Numbered from the stretch's first letter, positions 50,914-62,220 are shown. The stretch: DNA of 64,000 nt from Prorocentrum cordatum (GCA_963575745.1 CAUYUJ010018616.1:64680-128679); one strand, 5' to 3'. The notes: a model not told the origin generated them from the letters alone. Translations and numbers: made by a program.

Positions 50914-50934
50914 CTCGAACCAAAACGGATACGA
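50914..50934 (-). other. Degenerate spliced-leader relic upstream of the lipocalin-like gene
   Basis: The minus strand reads TCGTATCCG, then TTTTGGTTCGAG, matching 16 of 21 leader positions; four of the five differences are transitions. Its distance to the ATG (69 nt) is like that of the perfect leader at 33043-33064, and purine GGA-type sequence starts 4 bases beyond it. Confidence 0.5.
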
Positions 50935-51530
50935 AATAAGGAGGAGCAGGAGCGGGACGAGGAGGAGGCAGGAGCGGTGGAGGAAGTTGTTCGTAACGTG
51001 GGCTTGGACGCTCGACTCCATCAGGGGCCACTTCGTCATCCTGGGATGTTTCTTGCTGGCCTCTCCTTCTGGGCCTCCAGACGCCCAAAAACATGGTAGA
51101 CAAGGTCAACAAGCAGCCGCCTGACGAAGCAAGCCCGTGGATGCGAAGGTTAAAGGAGGGGACCGAGAAGGGGGAAGGAGAGGGGGACGGGGACGCCCCC
51201 CCCATCAGCGAACCCCCGATGTCGCCCTGGCACCTGCTCACCGCGGAACCTGGCCTCTCCTCCCCCCGCGCGCATCCCTCCCGAATCCCTGCTCCTCCCT
51301 TCCTCCAGCCCTCCCTCCTCCCTACTCGACTCCTTCTTCCCTTCCTCCCTTCATCCCCCTCCTCCTCGTTATCCTCCTGCTCCTGCTCCATATCCTCCTC
51401 CTCCTCCTCCTTGTCCTGCCCCGCCTCCTGCCCCTGTTCATGCTCGTCTTCCTCCTCCTCCAGCTGCCCCTGCTCTCCCTCCTCCTCCTCCTCCTTCTCC
51501 GAGTCTCCTCCTCTCCCTCCTGTTGAGTAC
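50935..51530. repeat. GGA-type purine tract and, further on, TCC-rich tract
   Basis: AAGGAGGAGCAGGAGCGGGA at 50938-50957, unassigned sequence to 51280, then CCTCCT-rich pyrimidine sequence to 51530. The two lie in opposite polarity, bracketing about 300 bp without a gene. Confidence 0.7.
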
Positions 51531-52690
51531 AGTCTTCCGCATCATAGAGGCACATGGCCGAGCACAAAAGAGAGAGGGAGAGGCTCGAACCTTCACAAGA
51601 CGCTGCAAGCGCCACATAAGTTGCTCGCGTAACCCCCCCGTTGGCGCCCACTCCAATGCACGGGCCCAGTGGGGGAGGGGCAGATGGGTGCGCAAAGAAA
51701 CCCCGAGGACAGCACCAAGTCCTGATTCGCACTCGAGTGCGACGCCCGAGAACGACTCTCGATCTGGGACCTCTGCCCGCGAGGCGCGACTTGTCGGCCG
51801 TATCGTTGCGAGGGCGGCCAGGGCACGGCTCCCTCAAGAGACGAGTTCACCGCCAACGCCCGACACCCCCGCCCGAGCAACGCCCCTGGCCGATGGAGAG
51901 TCAAAAGGAGCCATTTCCCTGGGCGGTGCTCTCTCCATATTTTTTTTCCCCCGAACGCCCCTGGCGCGTGCCGGAAGCACCACGGCCCCGACCCAGACCG
52001 AGGTCTCTGCTATTTTTTTGTTGCTTGGCTCCCAAGGCCAGGAAGTACCCCTGACCCGAGGCCCCCCCCCCCCGGGTTCTCGGGGTGGCCCAGACGGCCC
52101 CCCCGGGGCACCCCTCGCGAGGCCCCAGAGAGCCCCCAGGGGGCTCCCGAAAATGGAGAGCGAGAAGCTGGGGGGGCCCCTTCGGGCAGCACCCGGCCAG
52201 AGGCCCCAGAGCCCAGCCGGAGCACGCGGGAGGGGTGCGCCGTGGCTGCGACCCTGGGAACTCCTGGTTCGCCTCGCTGGACTTCGCTCGCCCCCGCACA
52301 CACTTCACAGCAAAACGCCTCACCTTCCCGACAGATCATACGACCTAGGGTTCGCAACTAATTCGAGCGGAGCGGGGGGGGGGTCCTGACTGGCTGGGTT
52401 AGGCTTGGCCTTGGCCTTGCAACGCTCGACGTCCTTCAACCCGCCCCGCCACACCAACCCAAACATTAGGAAGACACTACCCCACCCGGGCAATACCCCT
52501 ACTCGCAACATCGTACCAGCTCCGCAGTGCCTTGGGTTGCTCCTGAAGCTGGGTCCCGTCTCGCGCAAAGTGATCGGTAGTCCTGAGTGGGGGGGAGGAG
52601 GGAGGATGGAGCGAGGGAACAGGAGCAGGAGGAGGAAGGGGCGTAGAAGGAAGGGAAGGAGGGGGAGGGAGGGAGGGAGGGCAGCGTCAT
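51531..52690. other. No gene recognised
   Basis: GC-rich sequence with overlapping frames on both strands and homopolymers (T8 at 51942, C11 at 52063, G9 at 52374). The end (52640-52680) is purine-rich GGGAGGGAGGG. Confidence 0.4.
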
Positions 52691-53699
52691 GAAGCCACAG
52701 TCTCGCTGCGCACCATGGACGGCCCTTCATGCAGTGCTCCCTGGAGGGGGCGATCATGCGAGGGGGTGACCCGCCCGGCGCCGCGGTCAGGCACGTCTGT
52801 GTCTCTGGTTGAGGTGCATGTAGCCCTCCCCGATGGTCTGATATTCTTGCTCATCGATCCCTTGATCGCAGCCCCGTCATGCTGCACGGGAGTGAGTGCA
52901 GCGGAGCGCCCACGATGCTTGGCTCGCGGTGCCAACGGTAGCGGACAACTGTCGCAAAGCGCATGCACGTCTGGGCGCGGTTCTCTTTGATAGGCTCGGT
53001 GTTACATACGTTGTCGCTGTCCCTGTCAAGTGGCACGGCGTGCACGCTTGCGTTGTCGTATCTGCATATGTTTGGGTTGCTGCTCTAAGATCCGCTGCAG
53101 CTCCAGGCAACTCATGGTCGCGATAGTCGCGGGCGTCTTGCCCCTCGCCCCAGCAATCATTGGTCGGACTAATTGCCTGCGCGGTTGGGCCTCACCTTAA
53201 GTGCACGTGTCCCTGGTTCTCTCCACGGTGACGCGGCCGTCGGTGTCCGCCACGTCGCTGCCAGGTGCTCGATGATTGCTGGTGCTCGCGTGCACTGGGC
53301 CGTGCAGCCGAACATGAGGGCCGCTCGATACAGTGCGTGCTCTATGTCCACCTGCTCCTGCTGCTTGGGCCCCAGATGGAGGCCTCACCGTGAGATACGG
53401 CCTGCTCCTCGAGACCATTTGTGGATCACACCGCCTCCTTCAGCTGGCTGCGTCGTACCACCGTCCCGTGTCTCCCTTGGCGGGCCTGCCGGCATCCCGA
53501 TCACCGCTCCGTCCCTCGTGGCCTCCGACCGCAAGCTGGTGCTCTTCGCGCTGGCGTGGTTGGCGGGGCCGCCCCTCCCCGCGTGGAATTTCGTCGAGGC
53601 TGGGGTGCACCTCGTCCTTCCCGCTGTGCTGTCTCAGGGTTGTGCCGTGTCCGTACAGTCTTGCCTTCTCCAGTTGCTTGTTTTCCTACACCTCCCCCA
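52691..53699. other. Possibly exonic sequence, unassigned
   Basis: A plus frame near 53470-53640 (GGPAGIPITAPSLVASDRKL, then VLFALAWLAGPPLPAW and NFVEAGVHLVLPAVLS) and a minus frame near 53230-53340 (DIEHALYRAALMFGCTAQC) look more like protein than background. Neither has a recognised domain, start or splice boundary. Confidence 0.25.
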
Positions 53700-53882
53700 G
53701 CTTCCCTCCCTCTCCTCCTCCTCCTTCTCCTCCTCCTTCCCCTACTCCACCTCCTCCTCCTCCTCCTCCTCCTCCTCCTCCTCCTCCTCCATCTCCTCCT
53801 CCTCCTCCTCTTCCTCCTCCCACGGCTTGTTTTATTCCTCCTCCTCCTCCTCCTCCTCCTCCTCCTCCTCCTCCCCTTCCTC
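53700..53882. repeat. (TCC)n microsatellite, two blocks
   Basis: Two TCC blocks (53704-53820 and 53838-53882) separated by CACGGCTTGTTTTATT. Confidence 0.95.
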
Positions 53883-53999
53883 TGCGCGGCACCATGCAAT
53901 GCTAGCCCTTCCCCTTCCCGTGCCGCTCCCCGATTCCCCACCCCACCCCCCGAACAAAAAGAAGATGAACCTGGCGCGACACCAATCAGGAAGAAGCTT

Positions 54000-54135
54000 C
54001 CTAAGTGGCACTGCTTGGCATTGCGGTTGCATTGCTTGGCATGGCGCTGCGTTGGTTGGCGTTGCTTCGCGTTGTCTGGCATTGTCCGGGCATTGCTCAA
54101 GGTTTCTTTGCTTTGCTTGGCGTCGCTGGGACTTG
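54000..54135. repeat. GCATTGCTTGG minisatellite patch, second locus
   Basis: TGCTTGGCATTGCGGTTGCA, then TTGCTTGGCATGGCG and further variants, like 30180-30262. Confidence 0.7.
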
Positions 54136-54174
54136 CCGTGCAGACTTAACTATTATTAAGCGTGTTTTTCTTAC

Positions 54175-54286
54175 TGGGGGGATGCTCCGTGAAGGGTGGA
54201 GCCACTTCGCGGGCAGGGTGGAGGGGCGGGCGACGCGACTGGTCCTCCAGCCACGGCGAGAACTTGTCGAGGATCGCCTTCACCAC
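54175..54286 (-). CDS. Candidate internal exon with canonical splice sites (112 nt)
   Basis: The minus strand has CGCCAG just before the exon (acceptor AG at 54288-54287) and GTAAGA just after (donor GT at 54174-54173). Between them the frame reads VVKAILDKFSPWLEDQSRRP, then PLHPAREVAPPFTEHPP. The first half is a convincing amphipathic helix. The parent gene is unknown; neighbouring exons would lie across simple-repeat introns. Confidence 0.4.
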
Positions 54287-54429
54287 CTGGCGGCGGGGGC
54301 GCCCGCGCGCGCAATCGCAAATACGCAAGCGTTAGCTGCATTTTGAAACGGCGGTGTTTTCCTACCTCCTCTCTTGCGCCTCCACCTCCCCGCCGCAGCC
54401 GCCGCACCCGACGCCGCAGTCGTCGTCGT

Positions 54430-54665
54430 CGTCCTCCTCCTCCTCATCCTCCTCCTCATCATCATCATCAGCATCAGCATCAGCATCAGCATCAGCATCA
54501 TCATCATCATCATCATCATCAGCATCATCATCATCAGGATCATCATCATCATCATCATCATCATCAGCATCATCAGCATCATCATCAGCATTATCAGCAT
54601 CATCATCATCATCAACATCACCATCATCAGCATCATCATCATCAGCATCATCATCAACAAACATT
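54430..54665. repeat. (ATC)n microsatellite with CAGCAT variants
   Basis: CATCATCATCAGCATCATC-type triplets. Every frame is homopolymeric (Ser, His or Ile one way; Met or Asp the other). Confidence 0.95.
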
Positions 54666-54819
54666 TCCCTCCCAATTCTTGAACACCTACTCCTCCTCCT
54701 TTCCTCCCGCGCCCCCGTCCGCCTCCCGCCGCGAGAGCATGAGCAGCACGACCCCCGCAGTTCTAAAGAGGGTGCGGGGTGCGTGCGCGCAATTCCTGGC
54801 AAATCCCCTTGCTCCCCCT

Positions 54820-54950
54820 GCTCCCCCTCCTCCTCCTCCCCTCCTCCTCCTTCTCCTCCTCGTCCTCCTCCTCCTCCTCCTCCTCCTCCTCCTCCTCCTC
54901 CTCTTCCTCCTCCTCCTCCTTTCCCTCCTCCTCCTCCTCCAAATCCTCCC
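54820..54950. repeat. (TCC)n microsatellite
   Basis: CTCCTCCTCCTTCTCCTCCT at the start, near-pure to 54948. The following 54951-55520 has no recognised gene. Confidence 0.95.
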
Positions 54951-55520
54951 ACTCCTGATCAGCGGCAACCATGGTTGGCGCAAACACCTGGCGGTTGGCG
55001 GTGGCGAGCCCGCGGACGGCCCTGGAAGTAAAGCGCCAGGGGCGTCCTTTGGCTTGTTTTGTGTCCCCCCCCTATCCCCACCATCTATCCCACAACATGG
55101 GATAAGGCTCTCGCGGAGTATGTTCAGTCTCGGAGTCGAAACTGTGCATGCTGATTTGGGCCCCCCATTTGCAGGGATCCCGCCTCAGGAGCGGGAGCCA
55201 TCGCGGACGGCATCGTCACTCGGGATGGCCCCCTCCCTCTCGCCCACCCCCCCTCGGCGAGGACCGTCAATAGGCCTCCTCGGTGAGGGCCGTCATTCGG
55301 CCTCACACCCCTCGCAGCTTCGATCATTGGGGCTGCGGGGCTCCCGCTCCCACCAGTCAACCTTCCATTTTGCCGTCGATAAGCACTGGAGGGGGCCGAG
55401 GACCCCCCTACGGTCCCTCGGCCAATGAAGACGGCCGCAGCGGGGGGTGACCCGCACCTCCACCTCAAGGCACACATGTGCCACCACCTTCAATCAGAGG
55501 CGTCAACTGCCACCCACCAC

Positions 55521-55760
55521 TCCTATCTTCCTCCTCCTCCTCCTCTTCCTCCTCCTCCTCCACCCTTTCCTCCTCCTCCTCCTCTTCCTAATCCTCCTCA
55601 TCCTCCTTCCCCTCCTCCTCCTCCTCATCATCCTCCTCCTCCTCCTCTCCTCTTCCTCCTCTCCTCCTCCTCCTCCTCCTCCCTCCTCCTCTCCTCCTCC
55701 TCCCCCTCCTCCCCTCCCCTCCTCCTCCTCCCCTCCTCCATCCTCCTCTTCCCTTCCCCA
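55521..55760. repeat. Impure (TCC)n tract
   Basis: CTTCCTCCTCCTCCTCCTCT-type pyrimidine sequence with ATC interruptions. A second patch is at 56090-56215. The interval 55761-56089 has no recognised gene. Confidence 0.9.
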
Positions 55761-56215
55761 CCCCGTGCGCGGGGTGCTGATGCTCGTCCTCCCCTACTCC
55801 ATCCCGAGGCGGCCACAGAGACTGCCCCAGCGACCCCCAAGACCGCCCGCAGGAGGCCTCCGACGACCAAGCAGTCACTTCATAGGCCCCGCACTTGTCC
55901 CCGAGAGGCCCTTCGAGGCCCCCTTCGAGGCCACTAGGAAATTTTGAGGTGGCGCCAAGAGGCCTCCTGCTCCGCCTCCTCCTCCCCCCTCCCCCCCGCT
56001 GCTGCTCTTCCTCCCCCTTTCCTTTCACGCCCATGCTCCCCATTCAAGGCCTCGGAATTGAGCGCACTTTGTCCCGCAGGTGCGGCGCCATCCTGCTCCT
56101 CCTCCGTCTCATCCACCTCCGCCTCATGACCCTCCTCCTCCTCCTCCACCTCCTCCTCCCGCCTCCTTCCTCTTCCCCGGCCTTCTCGCCCCCCCACCCA
56201 CCTCAACCTCCACCT

Positions 56216-56745
56216 CCCTCGCTCCTCCATGGCTGCCACCGTGCCTTGAGGCACGAGTTAGAGCATCCTCAAGTCACTTGCGCCCTCCGCTCTCAGTCCT
56301 GAATATTCACGATTCAGGGGCCCGATACCACGCTCACTGATTCTCTTGGGTGTACCGCGTGTTGTCGCGACACCAGGCAAACGGGCCCGACGGCGCTGCC
56401 CAGAAGGTTAAATAGGGTCCTCCTCGTCATCTTCCGCCTCCGCGTCCCCTCCCTAGCATGCCTATCAGACCACCTCTTGGGTTAATATTATGCTTGAGAG
56501 GAAGATGGATACAATTTTCGGTTTGCCATTGGCGTCGGACCAGCTTCGCACTCACTGTTAATCCATCGCCACCAGTATCAACATCCCAATATGACCCACA
56601 TGCGTATATAACAGCAAATCTATATCTATATGTAGATATGTGTGCATCGTTGCATAGTCCGTGTGTATCTATATATATATATATATGCAAGTATGTGTGC
56701 ATGTCAAGTTCTGTCTGTCGGTCCCTCAGTACAGTGCGTATAGGC
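56216..56745. other. No gene recognised
   Basis: Lower-GC sequence from about 56460 with a short (TA)n at 56672-56685. No motif. Confidence 0.4.
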
Positions 56746-56749
56746 GAGA

Positions 56750-57320
56750 CAACCACGGTAAAACAGCAAAGCAACCACGGACAACCACGGAACAACTACA
56801 ACCACCCATGGGACCACCACAACCAATCACAAACAACACAAACAAGCCAGGGGCACACGGGACAACCACGGAACAAACACGGGACAACCACAAGATGACC
56901 ACGATTCATCAACGGGACAACTACGGGGCAGCCACGGGACAACCAAGGGAAAACCACGGGACAACCACGGGCTAACCTCGGGGCAATCGCGAGCCAACTG
57001 CGGCACAAACGATCAACCCGTCTCACGCACTATCGGTCGATATCACTCGCGGTCAATATCTAGCTAGTGGTCTCACTATCGGCCTGAGCATACCTCTGCC
57101 GATCTCACTCACTGTCCACCAGTCGATCTCAAAATTCTCACCGCTGGCGGGACAACCACGGGACACTCGCGGAAAAAAAACATCGGGACAAGCACGGGAC
57201 AACCACAAGACAACCACGGAGCAAGCGCGGAACATCCGCGGGATAACCACACGATAACCCCAGATGAACCATGGGAAACCCGCGGGACAATCACGGGATC
57301 ATCGGGACGACCACGGCAAA
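56750..57320. repeat. ACAACCACGGG minisatellite, interrupted
   Basis: Variants of GGGACAACCACGGGACAACC spaced 10-14 bases at 56750-57000 and 57150-57320. Between them (57010-57135) is TCTCACTCACTGTCCACC-type sequence with GTCGATATCACT motifs. The same pair of repeat types occurs at 61900-62215. Confidence 0.85.
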
Positions 57321-57639
57321 GACAAAGCTACCGATCGATGTCACTAACAACGTTCTGGCTGTACTATCAATATATCGGTCGATCTCACGATCTACCCATC
57401 ACAGACATTATATAGCGATCTATCCCTACATTTACATATGCAAGTTCCTCTTCTTGTATGTTTATAAGCCCGGGGGGGTAAAACCCCTTCCCTGCCCCCG
57501 CCAAACAAGACCCCCAGGATGTTTCTGGCCCCCCGTACATCCTTGCCAAAAGTTCCCCAGCTCGCCCCGAACCTCCCAGGGCGCTTCGCCGGGTCCTGCC
57601 AGCAGGCTCCGAAGCGATAAGAGCGGTAATCTGAGAGGC
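57321..57639. other. No gene recognised
   Basis: AT-leaning start with TATCGGTCGATCTCAC-type scraps, then GC-rich unassigned sequence. Confidence 0.4.
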
Positions 57640-58460
57640 CGAAGAAAGACCCAAGACAGCACAAGAGCGCTCCAAGAAGGACCCAGATGGCCTCCAGAGG
57701 CCCCCAGGACGGCCCAGGAGGCCCTCAACAGGACGCCCAGAATGCAAGCAAATCCATGTTTTTCCTTAGGACATCCTGCATGTTCAGCACATTCGCTGTT
57801 GGGGTCTTAGCAGCGTCCAAAACTGCCAAGAAGGCCTCCTGTTTCGCCCAAAGACGGCCCAAGAGCCCCCCAAGAGAGCAAGAAGACGGCCTGGATGGCC
57901 CAAAGACTGCCCTAAGAAATCCCAACTGAGCCCCAAGGAGGCCCAACAGGCCCTTACAAGGCCCCGAAGCGATCAAAGCGGTGATCAGAGAGGCCGAAGA
58001 AAGACCCAAGACAGCACGAGAGCGCTCCAAGAAGGACCCAGAGAGCCTTCACAGGCCTCCAAGACTGCCCAGGAGGCCCTCAACAGGACTCCCAGAACGC
58101 AAACATCGCTTCACTCCCTTCGGGAAGCGAGCATTTTCAGCACATTCGTTGTTCGGGTCTCAGCAGCGTCCAAAACAGCTACGGAGGCCTCCAGTATCGC
58201 CCCAAGACGGCCCAAGAGACCCCCAAGAAAGCAAGAAGACGGCCTGGATGGCCCCAAGACTGCCCAAGGAAACCCCAGTTGAGCCAAAAAGAAGCCCAAC
58301 AGGCCTTCACAAGGCCTCCAAAAGAAGCCCGAAAAGACTTGGGAGGCCCCCCGAAAGGCCATGGGAAGCCAACAAGTTCCTAGAGGGCCCAAGCTCTTCA
58401 ACACGGCCCAAGATGGCCCCAAGACGGCTCGAGACGGCCCCAAGCTGGCCGGCACACCAG
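57640..58460. repeat. CCAAGA-type degenerate minisatellite, duplicated block
   Basis: Variants of AAGACGGCCCAAGAGCCCCC throughout. A larger block is duplicated: CGAAGCGATAAGAGCGGTAA, then CGAAGAAAGACCCAAGACAG at about 57611-57660, recurs as CGAAGCGATCAAAGCGGTGA onward at 57966-58015, about 355 bp apart. Confidence 0.8.
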
Positions 58461-59214
58461 GGCTCCAACAAGCACCACAAGGCGTCCACCAAACTGACCC
58501 GAATCCCGGGCTCGCAACCACAAATCCCGCAAATCTGTTGCGAACCCAGGATTGGGTGCATTCCCTAAGAATTACTTGCGTTCGCGTGTTGCGACCCGCT
58601 GCAAACCGCTGCAACATTCTTCGCCGTCCCCCGACGGCGCCCTCCTCCTCCTCCTCTTTCTGCCGCTTCACCACTTGTCCTCCCCCACATCCGCTTCCCT
58701 CGCTCTCCAAGATTCCCTCCCTCCTATCATTCGGCCTCCACCTGGCGCCTTTCGGGAGCCCCCAGAGGCCCGGGAAGGGCCAGGGACCGCCCGAACTTTC
58801 GAAGACTTTTTAAAACCACCGCAGGAAAGGGGCCAACTGTCCAAGGCCACTAGGGATGGCGCGAACCACCAACATATGCAAAGCCTTAAGACCAAGGTGC
58901 ATGGCGCGAAGCGCCACATGCAATCTTGTATGTATGTATTTTTATGTATACATATATATGTATGTATATATAATGTGTTTCCCCCTTGTGATCATACAGT
59001 TTGCCTTGTCATCGATGTGTTCTCTCGTGCTGGGACTCAGTCCTTCTCTAGCCTGAGGAGGGGGATGGCGAGGAGGAGGAGGGGGAGGAGGAGAAGGAAT
59101 AACTATACAATATGAGTAAGAAGAGAGAGGAGCTACATAAGACGAGTGCGATCCAGACGAAGATGACGATGATGATGACGGCGATGACGATGACGATAAT
59201 GATGATGCGGAGGG
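58461..59214. other. No gene recognised; TA and GAT microsatellites
   Basis: A (TCC) patch at 58640-58662, ATGTATGTATTTTTATGTAT at 58929-58948, GGA at 59068-59096 and GATGACGATG repeats at 59160-59203. Confidence 0.5.
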
Positions 59215-60440
59215 CGGATCCTTAAAACGGAAACCTTAATATGGAATCCTGAATAGGGGATCTTGAACAAGGGACCCTTAAGAAGGAATGCGTACGCAAG
59301 GAATCCTTCATGAGGAATCTGACCTTAAGACCCCTTAGCAAGGAAGAGTTGCCAAATAACCCATACTAAAGAATATGTACGAAGGAGCCCTTAGCAAGGA
59401 ATATTTGCAGAGGAATCCTTACTAAAGACCCTTTACTGAGAAGCCCGTAATCCATAATACTATAAGGATGCCTTATTAAGTAATCCTGAACTAAGGAACG
59501 CTTTGTTTGTATGGGAAAAATGAATCTCGAATAGAGACTCCTTCATGAGAGTCCGATGCAAGGAATCTGTCATAACGGAATCGCCGAAGTATCCTTCATA
59601 GGGAATCCGGATTACGGAATTACTACCCAGGAGTATTTACCAAGGGATCCTTACTAAGAGATACTTACCACGGTGATATTACTACGGTGCCTTAATAAGC
59701 AACCCTGCAAACATATCCCTTACTAAGGAACCCCGAAAAAAGAAATCTGAACTGAGGAATCCTTGATAGGGAGTCTTTACCAGAGAATCCGTCATAAGGA
59801 ATGCTGAATAAGGACCCTTGATACATGACCCCTTTTAATAGTGAATCTGTACTGAGGAATCGAAACGAAAAGATGCTTAGCAAGGCGCCCTTAAGAAAGA
59901 ATCTGAAACGCGAACACATTCTGAACAAGGAATATGTCATACGGACTCCTTCATAGCATGTTTATTATATATAGACAAAGAATATACGAAAAAAAACTGA
60001 ATGCGCAATCCTTAATCAAAAACCCTTTTATACGGAATACTCGATCAGGGATTCTTCATAAGGAAACTTGATCAAAGAATCCTTAACCCAACCCTCTTTA
60101 ATAAAGGAACATGTTCGGAACCCTTCATGCGGATCCCTGGCAACAAAAAGGCATCTGAATGAAGGAGCCCAAGCAAATATTCCCCCACAGCGACTAACTA
60201 TTAAGGAATAGTGACTAAGGAATCCTTAACAAAGGCTGTCTATTTAAAAAACCTGAGTATGGAGTTCGCTGTAAGATATCTGTAATAGGGGCTCGCTAAG
60301 GAATCCTTCAAGAGGAATCTCGACTAAGAAGCCCCTACTTCAGGAATATGTTTTAAGGAATCCTTACTAGAGAATATGCATCAAAGAAATCCTTACTAAG
60401 GAGTCTTAACTAAAGAACCCTTCATGCGGAATCTGAACGC
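59215..60440. repeat. 1.2-kb AAGGAATCCTTA tandem repeat
   Basis: Units of 12-24 bases based on TAAGGAATCCTTA, a near-palindrome, with AAGGAATCTGAAC and GAATATGT variants. Related to the 200-bp array at 8257-8455. Confidence 0.9.
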
Positions 60441-60960
60441 AGGACTCCTTAAAGACCAGGCGTCCTCACCATCGGTTCAAGAAAGCGCTGTGCATGTTGG
60501 GTTTGTTTGGTTGTTTTGGTCTGGGATGCAAGGATACACTGTGTATGATTTGTTTGTTGGCTCTGCACGCTCAGAAAGAAGTGCTGCGAGAAAGGCTGCG
60601 GCGAGCACCAGGGCCTGCTAAACCAAAAACAAGGAAGCAAACAACAACATAGTGTTTCGTTGTATCGCAGACCAAAAGAAACAACATGCTTCCCTGCACC
60701 GAGGGCGCCATATGCTGACTATATTTGCTTCTTTGGTTGTTTGGGTCTGGAGTGCAAGAGCAGAGAAGTGCTGCGAGAGAGACAGCGACAAGCACCGGGG
60801 CTTGCAAAAACAGGAGACGAACAGACAAAAGTACGCAGCGCTTCGTGGTTATACAAACCCAACACAAACAAAATAACCAAACATACGCAGCGCTTCCTTG
60901 CGCCAAGGGCGCCAACGATTTCCTCCTTTTTCCCTACCTAGGCTCTGCCTAGAAGGGTTC
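60441..60960. repeat. Two copies of a GTGCTGCGAGAG repeat
   Basis: AGAAGTGCTGCGAGAAAGGC, GCGGCGAGCACC and GCCTGCTAAACCAAAAACA at 60576-60630; again AGAAGTGCTGCGAGAGAGAC, GACAAGCACCGGGGCTTGCA at 60764-60805. A third copy lies at 61507-61640 (AGAAGTGCTGCAGAGGAGGC, GCGGCGAGCATTGGGACTTG). Confidence 0.75.
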
Positions 60961-61470
60961 TTACTTTCTTAGCTTAAAGGGGCCGGGTAGTGTAAACCGC
61001 CCTGGGCGGTTCCCCCCGCATCCGCCCCGCGGTTCCCCCAGTGACGTTCCCTTAGCTTAGCGTTGCTTACCTCATCTTAGCTTATATCATTTCATCTTAG
61101 CTTAGCTTAGCTTCATCTTAGCTCAGGGTAATTCCCTACCTAGGCTCTGCCTAGAGGGCTATCTTATCTTAGCTTATCTTAGCTTAGCGCAGCGCTGCGT
61201 TAGCATAGCATAGCATAACATAGCCAATCATAGCATTGCGCAGCGCAGCAAAGCATAGCATAGCATAGCATAGCGCAGCTTAGCATAGCATAGCATGGCA
61301 TAGCATAGCTTAACATAGCACAGCGCATCATGACATAACATAGCATAGCATAGCATAGCATAGCGCAGCATAGCATAGCATAGCATAGCGCAGCATAGCA
61401 TGGCATAACATGGCATAGCATAGCAACTAATGCTGCTTTCCTAGGGGCTCCAACCTCTAGGTAGGGTCGC
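60961..61470. repeat. Pentanucleotide arrays (CTTAG)n then (CATAG)n with inverted CCTAGG borders
   Basis: TTAGCTTAGCTTA-type units to about 61195, then AGCATAGCATAGCATAGC-type units to about 61430 with occasional GCGCAG. CCCTACCTAGGCTCTGCCTA occurs at 60943-60962 (TCCCTACCTAGG type) and 61135-61154; an inverted relative (CCTCTAGGTAGGG) is at 61455-61467. Confidence 0.9.
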
Positions 61471-61964
61471 ATTGGGGTATTTTTTTGGGGGGGGCAGGTT
61501 CAGAGAGAAGTGCTGCAGAGGAGGCCGCGGCGAGCATTGGGACTTGCAAACCAAAACGACAACAAACATACACAGTGTTTCGTGACTCCACAAACCAAAA
61601 TAACCAAACAAACCAAACAATCCATAATGTTTCTTGACGTCGCCAAGCGCTGTCTGATCGGTTCTGTATTGCTACAGAGAGGAAGAAGGGGAGGAGTAGG
61701 AGGAGGCGGAGGAGGAGGAGCAAGAGCAGGAGGAGGATAGTGAGGAGGAGGAAGAGGAGAGAGGCAGGGCACAGTAGAGAGGAACACGAAGAAGGAGCAG
61801 AGAAGCGGAGAGAGATATGATTACAAAGGGGGGGCGACCATATATGTATGTGAATGTATGCCAGTCTCATGAACTATGGGTCCCAGTGTAAGCCTCCCAA
61901 CATTACTAACGATATGCCCATCGGTCTCACTGTTTTCCCTATGCACTTATCTATCAATCTACAG
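61471..61964. repeat. Third GTGCTGC repeat copy, GGA tract, unassigned sequence
   Basis: Repeat copy at 61507-61640, impure (GGA)n at 61685-61755, then sequence with ATTACTAACGATATGCCC and GGTCTCACTG scraps resembling 57330-57400. Confidence 0.65.
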
Positions 61965-62220
61965 GCGAAACAACCGCAAGACAACCGCGGGACAACCACG
62001 GACCAACCACTGTACAACTACGGGACAACCAAAAACACCCACAGGACAGCCACGGAGCATCCACAGGACAACCACAGGAAAATCACACCCACGGGACAAA
62101 GGCCACGAAATACCCACGGGGCAACCAAATAACAACCACGGGACAATACAATCACGGGACAAGCACAAGACAACACCGGGACAACCGCGGGACGATCATA
62201 CGACAAGCACAAAACCGAGG
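61965..62220. repeat. ACAACCACGGG minisatellite, second locus
   Basis: GCGGGACAACCACGGACCAA, then CCACAGGACAACCACAGG and similar 10-14-base variants, as at 56750-57320. Confidence 0.85.
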
